Positions 7,688-18,088 of a stretch of DNA of 34,368 nucleotides are shown here, in pieces. This stretch comes from Gammaproteobacteria bacterium. GTDB taxonomy: Bacteria; Pseudomonadota; Gammaproteobacteria; Steroidobacterales; Steroidobacteraceae. How positions within the stretch are numbered: position 1 is the stretch's first letter; each line of letters begins with the position of its first letter. The stretch lies in the NCBI GenBank assembly GCA_019235245.1, contig JAFAKO010000052.1, positions 1 to 34,368 on the forward strand, in the 5' to 3' direction. The notes below the pieces were generated by a model. The model had not been told where the DNA came from. It ran no database searches and saw only the letters and a list, made by a program, of their open reading frames with translations. The position numbers and the translations under genes are program-made.

Positions 7688-9346
7688 GTGGGCCGCGACC
7701 CGGTCACCTTGCTCGCCGCCGCCGCGGCGCCTGCGGCGCCCTCGCGGCTGCGCGAGCCGGGCGCGCTCTTCGGCGCCGAGCGCGCCAACTCGATGGGTGC
7801 CGACTTCGGCGATCCGGTGTCACTCGCCGCGCTCGAGGCGGAGGTGCGCGCCCAGGCTGAGGTGGTCCACACGGGCGGTCCCCTGTTGAATGGCCGCCCG
7901 ACCCGGGACCTCGCGGTCGCGGTCACCTCGCCCGCGGATCGAAGCGTCGTCGTCGGCCACACCCGCGATGCCACCGCCCGGGAGATCCGCGAGGCGATGG
8001 CGGCGGCCGCCGCGGCCCAGCCGGCCTGGGACGCGTCCGGGGCCGAGGCGCGTGCGGCCTGCCTCACGCGCGCGGCCGATCTGCTGCAGGCAAGGCGCGG
8101 GACGTTCCTCAGTCTGCTGATCCGCGAGGGCGGCAAGACCCTGCCCGATGCGATGGCGGAGCTGCGCGAGGCCGTCGACTTCTGCCGCTACTACGCGGCG
8201 CGCGGGCGCGAGCTTTTCGGTGCGCCCGAGCAGCTGCCGGGTCCGACCGGCGAGCGCAACACGCTCTCGCTCGAGGGACGCGGCGTGTTCGTGTGCATCA
8301 GTCCGTGGAATTTCCCGCTCGCGATCTTCACCGGTCAGATCACCGCGGCGCTCATGGCGGGCAACGCCGTGGTCGCGAAACCCGCGCCCGCGACGCCGCT
8401 GGTCGCGCATGCCATGACGCGCCTGTTGCACGAGGCCGGCGTGCCGCCGCAGGTGCTGCAGCTGACACCGGCCGACGGACCGCCTTTCGGCGAGGTCGCG
8501 CTGAACCATGCCGCGCTCGCCGGCGTCGCCTTCACCGGCTCGACGGCTACCGCCAGCACCATCAATCGCACTCTCGCCGGCCGCGACGGCGCCATCGTTC
8601 CCCTGATCGCCGAGACCGGTGGGGTGAATGCCATGGTGGTCGATGCCACGGCTCTGACGGAGCAGGTGGTGGACGATGCGCTCACCTCCGCCTTCACGAG
8701 CGCCGGCCAGCGCTGTTCGGCGCTGCGCGTGCTGTACCTGCAGGAGGAGATCGCCGAGCGCGTCGTCGGCATGCTGATCGGCGCGATGCGCGAGCTGAAG
8801 ATCGGACCGCCGGAGGAGCGGTCGACGGATATCGGCCCTGTGATCAGCGAGGCCGCGCGCGAGCGACTCGCGCGGCACGCCGAGCGCATGCGGCGCGAGG
8901 CACGGCTGCTGTATGCCTGCGAGCTCGATCCGGCGCTCGCCCGCAAGGGTAGCTTCTTTGCGCCGCAGCTCTTCGAGCTGCAGCGGCTCGATCAGCTGCG
9001 CACCGAGGAGTTCGGGCCGATCCTGCACGTCGCGCGTTACCGCAGCGATGCGCTGCCGCAGGTGCTCAGCGCGATCCGGGCGACCGGTTTCGGTCTCACG
9101 CTCGGCATCCACACGCGCGTCGAGAGCCTCGCCGAGCACGTGTTCCGCGCGCTGCCGGTCGGTAACACCTACGTCAACCGCAATATGATCGGCGCGGTCG
9201 TCGGCGTTCAGCCCTTCGGCGGCCAGGGGCTCTCCGGGACCGGACCCAAGGCAGGCGGGCCGCACTACCTGCTGCGCTTCGCCAACGAGCGCACACTCAC
9301 CATCAACACCGCCGCCATCGGTGGCAACGTCGAGCTATTGTCGTAG
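7688..9346 (+). CDS. putA: Delta-1-pyrroline-5-carboxylate dehydrogenase half of PutA, same frame as the upstream ORF and immediately after its TAG
   Basis: ALDH/PutA motifs ISPWNFPLAIFTGQITAALMAGN, LIAETGGVNAM, SAFTSAGQRCSALRVLYLQ, NTYVNRNMIGAVVGVQPFGGQGLSGTGPKAGGP. The actual translation start is uncertain (GTG 7688 or the internal ATG near 7793). Confidence 0.88.
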   Translation: MGRDPVTLLAAAAAPAAPSRLREPGALFGAERANSMGADFGDPVSLAALEAEVRAQAEVVHTGGPLLNGRPTRDLAVAVTSPADRSVVVGHTRDATAREIREAMAAAAAAQPAWDASGAEARAACLTRAADLLQARRGTFLSLLIREGGKTLPDAMAELREAVDFCRYYAARGRELFGAPEQLPGPTGERNTLSLEGRGVFVCISPWNFPLAIFTGQITAALMAGNAVVAKPAPATPLVAHAMTRLLHEAGVPPQVLQLTPADGPPFGEVALNHAALAGVAFTGSTATASTINRTLAGRDGAIVPLIAETGGVNAMVVDATALTEQVVDDALTSAFTSAGQRCSALRVLYLQEEIAERVVGMLIGAMRELKIGPPEERSTDIGPVISEAARERLARHAERMRREARLLYACELDPALARKGSFFAPQLFELQRLDQLRTEEFGPILHVARYRSDALPQVLSAIRATGFGLTLGIHTRVESLAEHVFRALPVGNTYVNRNMIGAVVGVQPFGGQGLSGTGPKAGGPHYLLRFANERTLTINTAAIGGNVELLS

Positions 9347-9392
9347 CGGCCGCGTCTACGCCTGCCAACATGCATCGCACGCCTGGCGCGCG

Positions 9393-9409
9393 GATAGTTA
9401 GGCTCGCGG

Positions 9410-9418
<9 letters not shown>
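9393..9418. terminator. Candidate bidirectional stem-loop between convergent putA and DUF255 genes
   Basis: GATAGTTAG-gctcgcgg-CTAACTATC: 9-bp perfect stem, 8-nt loop; the right arm includes the minus-strand stop codon. No U-tract. Confidence 0.35.
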
Positions 9419-11578
<2,160 letters not shown>

Positions 11579-11648
11579 GCTGCGCAGCCTGTGTTCGTGG
11601 CGATCATAGCGCGATTGCGCCGGCCGAGGGCCGGCGGCGAGGCGTTTT

Positions 11649-11665
11649 TACCGATTCGGTATAAT
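11649..11665 (+). promoter_or_regulatory. Candidate promoter/operator: palindrome TACCGA-t-TCGGTA overlapping a TATAAT -10
   Basis: Perfect 6-bp inverted repeat (11649-11661) overlapping TATAAT (11660-11665) upstream of the 11695 ORF. Confidence 0.4.
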
Positions 11666-11694
11666 CTCGCTTCGTCTGTTGCGCCTCCGATCCC

Positions 11695-12930
11695 ATGTCA
11701 CTGCCGGCAACTTCCCCGACACTACCCGTCGAGCACTCCGCCCCCGTGCTGCGCCTCAAGCGTGGCGAGGAGCGGCGCCTGCTCGCCGGCCACCTTTGGG
11801 TCTTCAGCAACGAGATCGACACCGAGCGGACTCCCCTGGTGCAGTTCGCGCCCGGCGCGCTGGCCGTGCTGCGCTCGCACCGCGACGCCTTCCTCGCTTA
11901 CGCCTACGTCAACCCGCACGCCTTGATCTGCGCACGCATTCTCTCGCGCGATCCGCTCCAGCCAGTGAACGACGAGCTCATCGGCGCGCGCCTGCGCGCC
12001 GCGCTGGCGCTGCGCGAGCGGCTCGGCGATGCCCGCTACTGCCGGTGGGTGTTCGGCGAGTCGGACCTGTTGCCGGGACTGGTGCTCGATCGCTACGGCG
12101 AGGTGGTGGTGGGTCAGATCGCCACCGCCGGGATGGAGGCGCTGCGCGCGACGCTCGAGAGTGCCGTGCGCCACGTGGTGCAGCCGCAGGCGCTCATCTG
12201 GAAGAACGACTCGGCGGCCCGCGACCTGGAGCAGCTGCCGCACGTGGTGCACGCCGCCTGCGGCGAGCTGCCCGCGGAGGTCGCGGTGGTGGAGGCCGGG
12301 CTGAGCTTCGCGGCGCCGCTCGCCGCGGGCCAGAAGACCGGTTGGTTCTACGACCAGAGCGGCAATCGCGCGCGGCTGCGGCGTTATATCGCGCCCGGCG
12401 CGCGCGTGCTCGATGTGTGCTCCTATGTCGGCGCCTGGGCAATCACCGCGCTGCGTGCCGGGGCGGCGCAGGCCTGTTGCGTGGACTCATCCGCGGCAGC
12501 GTTGGAATACGCCACGGCCAACGCCCGGCGCAACGCGGCCACGATCGAGCCGCTGCGTGCGGACGCGTTCGATGCGCTCCGTACGCTCCTCGCTCAGGGG
12601 GCGCAGTTCGATGTCGTAGTGCTCGACCCGCCGGCCTTCATCAAGCGCAAGAAGGATATTCCGCAGGGCCAGGCGGCCTACCGCAAGCTCAACCAGCTGG
12701 CGTTGGGACTGCTGGCGGCAGGGGGCCTGCTGGTGTCCTGCTCCTGTTCCTATCACCTCTCGGCCGAGGAGCTGCTCGCGGCGATCCAGGCAGCAGCGCG
12801 CCACAGCGGCCGCTTCGTACAGGTCCTCGAGGCCGCCGGGCAGTCGCCCGATCATCCGCTGCATCCGGCGATTCCGGAGACGCGTTACCTCAAAGCGTTC
12901 TTCTGCCGCGTGACGCGCGCGGTCGGCTAA
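11695..12930 (+). CDS. Class I SAM-dependent rRNA (cytosine-C5) methyltransferase, RlmI-like, with N-terminal PUA domain
   Basis: LKRGEERRLLAGHLWVFSNEID (PUA), GQKTGWFYDQSGNRARL, VLDVCSYVGAWAI, FDVVVLDPPAFIKRKKDI, LVSCSCSYHL. Confidence 0.9.
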   Translation: MSLPATSPTLPVEHSAPVLRLKRGEERRLLAGHLWVFSNEIDTERTPLVQFAPGALAVLRSHRDAFLAYAYVNPHALICARILSRDPLQPVNDELIGARLRAALALRERLGDARYCRWVFGESDLLPGLVLDRYGEVVVGQIATAGMEALRATLESAVRHVVQPQALIWKNDSAARDLEQLPHVVHAACGELPAEVAVVEAGLSFAAPLAAGQKTGWFYDQSGNRARLRRYIAPGARVLDVCSYVGAWAITALRAGAAQACCVDSSAAALEYATANARRNAATIEPLRADAFDALRTLLAQGAQFDVVVLDPPAFIKRKKDIPQGQAAYRKLNQLALGLLAAGGLLVSCSCSYHLSAEELLAAIQAAARHSGRFVQVLEAAGQSPDHPLHPAIPETRYLKAFFCRVTRAVG

Positions 12931-12942
12931 ACTTCGCGCTGC

Positions 12943-13758
12943 ATGCTCGTCTACCCCGGATTCAACCCGATCGCGTTCGAGATCGGCCGCGTCAAGGTTC
13001 ACTGGTACGGCATCATGTACCTGCTGGGTTTTGCCGCGGCCTGGTGGCTCGCGCGGCGGCGCGCCGCCCGGCCCGGCTCGACCTGGAAGCCGCACGATGT
13101 CGATGATCTGATCTTCTTCGCCATGCTCGGGGTGATCCTCGGCGGGCGTATCGGCTACGTGCTGTTCTACGGCCTGAGCTTCTGGGCGAGCGACCCGTGG
13201 TATCCGCTGAAGATCTGGGAAGGCGGCATGTCCTTTCACGGCGGGCTGATCGGTGCCCTCGTAGCACTCGCGCTGTTCGCCTGGCGCCGCGACCGCAACG
13301 TCGCCGACGTCTACGACTTCACCGCGCCGCTGCCGGCGCTCGGGCTGTTCTTCGGCCGCATCGGCAACTTCATCAACAGCGAGCTGTGGGGCAAGGTGAC
13401 CACCGTGCCGTGGGGCTTCCGCGTGAACGGCGAGGTACGCCACGCCTCGCAGCTCTACGAGGCGACCCTCGAGGGGCTGCTGCTGTTCGCGGTCCTGTGG
13501 TGGTTCACCGCGCGTCCCCGGCCACGCCTCGCGCCCTCGGGGCTGTTCCTGGTCATCTATGGCGTGGCGCGCTTTCTCATCGAGTTCGTGCGCGTGCCGG
13601 ACGAGCACATCGGCTACCTCGCCGGCGGCTGGCTCACCGAAGGGCAGGTGCTGTCGATGCCGATGATCCTGGCCGGGCTGGTGATGCTCGCCTGGGCGTA
13701 CCGCGCCCGCCAACCCTCGGGCAACTTCCTGCCCGCCGCAGCGACGCCGGCACGATGA
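12943..13758 (+). CDS. lgt: Prolipoprotein diacylglyceryl transferase
   Basis: [71 protein letters not shown]. Confidence 0.97.
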   Translation: MLVYPGFNPIAFEIGRVKVHWYGIMYLLGFAAAWWLARRRAARPGSTWKPHDVDDLIFFAMLGVILGGRIGYVLFYGLSFWASDPWYPLKIWEGGMSFHGGLIGALVALALFAWRRDRNVADVYDFTAPLPALGLFFGRIGNFINSELWGKVTTVPWGFRVNGEVRHASQLYEATLEGLLLFAVLWWFTARPRPRLAPSGLFLVIYGVARFLIEFVRVPDEHIGYLAGGWLTEGQVLSMPMILAGLVMLAWAYRARQPSGNFLPAAATPAR

Positions 13759-14549
13759 GGCAGTATCTCGAGCTGCTGCAGCGCATCCGCACGCGGGGTG
13801 TGCGCAAGGAGGACCGCACCGGTACCGGCACGCTGTCGCTGTTCGGCGAGCAGATGCGCTTCGATCTCGAGGTCGGCTTCCCGCTGGTCACGACCAAGAA
13901 GGTCCATCTGCCCGCGGTGGTCTACGAGCTGCTGTGGTTCCTGCGCGGCGACACCAACGTCGCCTGGCTGCACGAGCACGGCGTGAGCATCTGGGACGAG
14001 TGGGCCGATGAGCGTGGCGAGCTCGGTCCGGTCTACGGGCGGCAGTGGCGCGCCTGGGCCACCGCCGATGGCCGCCACATCGACCAGATCGCCGCGGCCC
14101 TCGAGCAGCTGCGGCGCGATCCCGACTCCCGCCGCATCCTGGTGAGTGCCTGGAACGTCGGCGAGCTCGAGCGCATGCGCCTCATGCCCTGTCACGCCTT
14201 CTTCCAGCTGTACGTGGCGGGCGGCCGCCTGTCCTGTCAGCTGTACCAGCGCAGCGCCGACATGTTTCTCGGTGTGCCGTTCAACATTGCCAGCTATGCG
14301 CTGCTCACGCACCTCATCGCGCAGCAAAGCGAGCTGCGCGCCGGCGAGCTGGTATGGACCGGCGGCGACTGTCACCTCTACCTCAATCATCTCGAGCAGG
14401 CCGACCTGCAGCTGCAGCGCACGCCGCTGCCGCTGCCGCGCCTCGAGATCCGGCGCCGCCCGCCGAGCATCTTCGAGTATCGCTACGAGGACATCGAGTT
14501 CGTGAACTACCAGCATCACGCGCCGATCCGCGCACCGGTGGCGGTATGA
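13755..14549 (+). CDS. thyA: Thymidylate synthase
   Basis: [38 protein letters not shown]..., [44 protein letters not shown] overlaps the lgt stop (ATGA). Confidence 0.97.
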   Translation: MRQYLELLQRIRTRGVRKEDRTGTGTLSLFGEQMRFDLEVGFPLVTTKKVHLPAVVYELLWFLRGDTNVAWLHEHGVSIWDEWADERGELGPVYGRQWRAWATADGRHIDQIAAALEQLRRDPDSRRILVSAWNVGELERMRLMPCHAFFQLYVAGGRLSCQLYQRSADMFLGVPFNIASYALLTHLIAQQSELRAGELVWTGGDCHLYLNHLEQADLQLQRTPLPLPRLEIRRRPPSIFEYRYEDIEFVNYQHHAPIRAPVAV

Positions 14550-15046
14550 GCCGCGCGCGCCGCGAGGCCGCGCCGCTGCTCGAGGTGCGGGACTCGCCGC
14601 TGCACGGGCTCGGGGTGTTCGCAGCGCGCCGCATCCGCAAGGGTACGCGCGTCGTCGAATATCTCGGCGAGCGTGTCTCGCATGCCGAGGCCGACCGCCG
14701 CTACGAGTACAAGGACGCCGGCGATGCCCACACGTTCCTGTTCATCGTCGATGCGCGCACCGTCATCGACGCCGGCGTCGGCGGCAACGAGGCGCGCTTC
14801 GTGAATCACTCCTGTGATCCCAACTGCGAGTCGGTGATCGAAGGCCGGCGGGTGTTCATCGAGGCCGTGCGCGACATCGAGCCCGGTGAGGAGCTCACCT
14901 ACGACTATCAGATCCAGCGCGAGGCCGACGATCCGCCGGATGTCGATGCGATCTTCGCCTGCCGCTGCGGCAGCGGGCGCTGCCGCGGCAGCATGCTGTG
15001 GCCGCCGCGGCGCACCGCCGCGCGCGCGCCGGCGCCGCGCCGCTGA
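14546..15046 (+). CDS. SET-domain protein (putative protein-lysine N-methyltransferase) with post-SET-like cysteine motif
   Basis: [45 protein letters not shown]..., [42 protein letters not shown] overlaps the thyA stop (ATGA). Confidence 0.92.
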   Translation: MSRARREAAPLLEVRDSPLHGLGVFAARRIRKGTRVVEYLGERVSHAEADRRYEYKDAGDAHTFLFIVDARTVIDAGVGGNEARFVNHSCDPNCESVIEGRRVFIEAVRDIEPGEELTYDYQIQREADDPPDVDAIFACRCGSGRCRGSMLWPPRRTAARAPAPRR

Positions 15047-15072
15047 GCCACGGCACGGCTGCGGACAAACCA

Positions 15073-16932
15073 GTGAACAACTCCCGCCGACCCGGCCTGT
15101 CCTCGATCGTCGGCGCCATCGGCATCGTCTATGGCGACATCGGCACCAGCCCGCTCTATGCCCTGCAGCAGGCGGTGGGCGAGGCGGGCACCTTCGACGC
15201 CGCGGCGGTGCGCGGGGTGCTGTCGCTGATCTTCTGGGCGCTCGCCGTCTCCGTCACGCTCAAGTACGTCACGATCATCATGCGCGCCGACAATGACGGC
15301 GAGGGCGGGATCCTGGCGCTGTTTGCGCTCGCCCAGCGGCGGCTGATCCACGGCAGCACCTGGGCCAAGGTGTGCGTCGGACTCGCCCTCGCCGGCACCG
15401 CCTTCTTCTTCTGCGACGCCCTCATCACGCCGGCCATCTCGGTGCTGAGCGCGGTCGAGGGCCTCGAGCTCCTCAGCCCCAATCTCAAGCAGGCGGTGGT
15501 GCCGATCACGCTCATCGTGCTGGCGGTGCTGTTCGCCTACCAGCGGCACGGCACTGCGCGGGTCGGGAGCCTGTTCGGCCCGGTCATGGTGGTCTGGTTC
15601 CTGGTCATCGCCGCGATCGGTATCTTTCCGATCCTGCGCCACCCGGAGGTCCTCACGGCGCTCAACCCGCTCGCGGGGGTCGAGCTGCTCGCACGCCGTC
15701 CGCAGGTGGCGCTCGCGGTGATCGGCGCGGTGTTCCTCGCGCTCACCGGTGCCGAGGCGCTGTACGCCGACATGGGCCACTTCGGCCGGGCGCCGGTGCG
15801 CGTCTCCTGGTACACGCTGGTGGCGCCGGCGCTCGTCATCAACTATTTCGGACAGGGCGCGCTGCTGCTCGAGCTCGGTAAGCCGGTGGAGCATCCGCTC
15901 TTCCAGCTGGTGCCCGCCGCGGTGCTGCCGTGGCTGGTGCTGCTCGCGACCGCGGCGACCGTCATCGCCTCGCAGGCCGTCATCTCCGGTGCATTTTCCA
16001 TGGCACGCCAGGCGGTGCACCTCGATCTGCTGCCGCGCCTGCGCGTGCTGCAGACCTCGGCGCTCGAGCACGGACAGATCTACGTACCCATGGTCAACTG
16101 GCTGGTGTTCATCGCCGTCTGTGGGTTCGTGATCGGCTTCGGCTCCTCGGACGCGCTCTCGGGTGCGTACGGCGCGGCGGTGGTCGGCACGATGGTCGTC
16201 ACCACCATCCTCGGCGGCTTCGTCGCCGCGACCCAGTGGAACTGGCCGAAGTGGCAGATCGCGGCCCTCTTCGGGCTGATGCTGGTCACCGACCTCGCCT
16301 ATGTCGCCGGCAACATGACCAAGGTGCCGACCGGAGGCTGGATCCCGCTCACCCTCGGCGCACTCCTGTGCCTCATCTTCACCACCTGGCGCAACGGGCG
16401 GCTGGAGCTGCGCGCCGCGCTCGCCAAGCTCGCCGTACCGCGCAGCGAGCTGCCGAAGCTGGTCTCGGGCGTCCACCGCGTGCCGGGCACGGGCGTGTTC
16501 CTCGCCAGCAATCCGCAGCTGGTCCCCTCGGCGCTGATCCGCAACATCGAGCACAACGCGGTGGTGCACCAGCGCGTCATCATTCTCAACGTCGAGATCG
16601 CCGACTCGCCACGCCAGGATCCGGTGCGTCGGCTGCAGATCGAGGAGGTGCTGCCGGGGGTGTTTTATGTCACGGCGCGCTTCGGCTTCATGGAGACCGC
16701 CGATGTGGCCGAGGCGCTCAAGGCATGCCGCGCACGCGGGCTGCGCGTATTCACCGAGGACAGCTCGTTCTTCGTCGGCCGCCACGTGGTGCGCGCGCGT
16801 CCGCTCACCGGGCTGCGCGGCCTGCAGCGCCGGCTGTTTGCCCGCATGCAGCAGTACAGCACCCAGGCGGCGGAGTTCTTCCGCATGCCCTTCCGCGACG
16901 TGGTCATCCTTAACACCGCGGTGGAGATCTGA
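15073..16932 (+). CDS. kup: Low-affinity potassium uptake protein, KUP family
   Basis: LSSIVGAIGIVYGDIGTSPLYALQQ, GEGGILALFALAQRR, DALITPAISVLSAVEGLELL, ALYADMGHFGRAPVRVSWYTLVAPALVINYFGQGALLL. GTG start at 15073 is inferred. Confidence 0.95.
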   Translation: MNNSRRPGLSSIVGAIGIVYGDIGTSPLYALQQAVGEAGTFDAAAVRGVLSLIFWALAVSVTLKYVTIIMRADNDGEGGILALFALAQRRLIHGSTWAKVCVGLALAGTAFFFCDALITPAISVLSAVEGLELLSPNLKQAVVPITLIVLAVLFAYQRHGTARVGSLFGPVMVVWFLVIAAIGIFPILRHPEVLTALNPLAGVELLARRPQVALAVIGAVFLALTGAEALYADMGHFGRAPVRVSWYTLVAPALVINYFGQGALLLELGKPVEHPLFQLVPAAVLPWLVLLATAATVIASQAVISGAFSMARQAVHLDLLPRLRVLQTSALEHGQIYVPMVNWLVFIAVCGFVIGFGSSDALSGAYGAAVVGTMVVTTILGGFVAATQWNWPKWQIAALFGLMLVTDLAYVAGNMTKVPTGGWIPLTLGALLCLIFTTWRNGRLELRAALAKLAVPRSELPKLVSGVHRVPGTGVFLASNPQLVPSALIRNIEHNAVVHQRVIILNVEIADSPRQDPVRRLQIEEVLPGVFYVTARFGFMETADVAEALKACRARGLRVFTEDSSFFVGRHVVRARPLTGLRGLQRRLFARMQQYSTQAAEFFRMPFRDVVILNTAVEI

Positions 16933-16961
16933 CCTGACATACGGCTCCGTATCGCGACACG

Positions 16962-16992
16962 TTGACTTTCGCGCACGCACCCCTGCAATAAT
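16962..16992 (+). promoter_or_regulatory. Candidate folA promoter: TTGACT -19 nt- AATAAT with TGC extended -10
   Basis: TTGACT at 16962-16967, TGCAATAAT ending 16992, 8 nt before the ATG at 17001. Confidence 0.45.
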
Positions 16993-17000
16993 CCGTGGCC

Positions 17001-17528
17001 ATGAGCGCCGGGCCACCGTTGATATCTCTGATGGTCGCCATGGCGCAGAACGGCGTGATCGGGCGCGATAACTCCCTCCCCTGGCGTCTCCCCGAGGATC
17101 TCAAGCGCTTCCGGGCTTTCACCCTCGGCAAGCCGATCCTCATGGGCCGCAAGACCTTCGAGTCCATCGGCCGGCCGCTGCCGGGGCGCACCAACCTCGT
17201 GTTGACCCGCGACCGCAGCTGGTCCGCGCCCGGGGTGATCGTGGTCCACTCGGTCGAGGACGCGCTGGCGCATGCCAGCTCGAGCAACGAGCTGGTGGTG
17301 ATCGGTGGCGCGGAGATCTACCGCCTGGTGCTGCCGTTCGCGCGTAGGATCTATCTGACCCACGTGCACGCCGATGTGCCGGGCGATATCACCTTTCCCG
17401 AGTTCGACTCGACGCAGTGGGCCGATGTCGAGTGCAGCAGCCAGCCGGCCGACGAAGAGCATGCGTACCCGCTCACCTTCGTGACGCTCGAGCGCCGCAA
17501 TGCTCCCGAGGTGCCGCGTCAGCATTGA
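17001..17528 (+). CDS. folA: Dihydrofolate reductase
   Basis: LISLMVAMAQNGVIGRDNSLPWRLPEDLKRFRAFTLGKPILMGRKTFESIGRPLPGRTNLVLTR, VIGGAEIYRLVLP. Confidence 0.97.
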   Translation: MSAGPPLISLMVAMAQNGVIGRDNSLPWRLPEDLKRFRAFTLGKPILMGRKTFESIGRPLPGRTNLVLTRDRSWSAPGVIVVHSVEDALAHASSSNELVVIGGAEIYRLVLPFARRIYLTHVHADVPGDITFPEFDSTQWADVECSSQPADEEHAYPLTFVTLERRNAPEVPRQH

Positions 17529-17560
17529 GCGGGTCCGCAACCGCGGGGCCTGGCTGCAGC

Positions 17561-18082
17561 TCAGCGCAGTGACTTGAAGAAGAAGGTGGTCGCACAGGGC
17601 CGGCCGTCCGGATAGAGCGCATAGTCCGGAACGACACCGACACGCTGCCAGCCGTGGCGGGCGTACAGGCGCGCGGCCTCCGCGCTGGCGGTGTCGAGCA
17701 CGAGGAGAGTGCGCCCCGCTTCGCGTGCGCACTCCTCGGCCGCAGTCAGCAGCGCGCTCCCCACGCCGCGGCGCCGCGCCCGCCGGTGTACCAGCATCTT
17801 CGCGAACTCCGCGCGGTGCGGCTGATTCTCGGGGAGATCGAGCAGCACCTGCACGCTGCCGACGATGCCCGCGCCATCGTGCGCCGCCACCACCAGCCGC
17901 TCGCCGCGCATGGCGCTCGCGGCGACCTCGCGCCAGTACCCCTCGGCCTTGTGTGCCGGCAGCGGTAGCATGAAGCTCACGGAGGCGCCGCCCTCGACAC
18001 AGTCGGTCAGAACCGCGGCGAGCTCCTGCACCGCGCGCTCATCGAAGGACCGCAGACGCTGCACACGGACCGTGGAGCCCAC
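17561..18082 (-). CDS. GNAT family N-acetyltransferase
   Basis: GIVGSVQVLLDLPENQPHRAEFAKMLVHRRARRRGVGSALLTAAEECAREAGRTLLVLDTAS...ARLYARHGWQRVG. Confidence 0.88.
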   Translation of the reverse strand: MGSTVRVQRLRSFDERAVQELAAVLTDCVEGGASVSFMLPLPAHKAEGYWREVAASAMRGERLVVAAHDGAGIVGSVQVLLDLPENQPHRAEFAKMLVHRRARRRGVGSALLTAAEECAREAGRTLLVLDTASAEAARLYARHGWQRVGVVPDYALYPDGRPCATTFFFKSLR

Positions 18083-18088
18083 CCCGCG

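Noticed and set aside
11618-11636. 8-bp GC-rich hairpin CGCCGGCC-gag-GGCCGGCG as a terminator
   Set aside because: Lies in a divergent intergenic region where no terminator is needed, and the T-run is 8 nt away from the stem; such hairpins are common by chance at this GC content.
14908-17016. 702-aa minus-strand ORF antisense to kup
   Set aside because: Composition (His/Asp/Arg/Glu-rich, no domain) is that of a shadow frame of a GC-rich membrane-protein gene.
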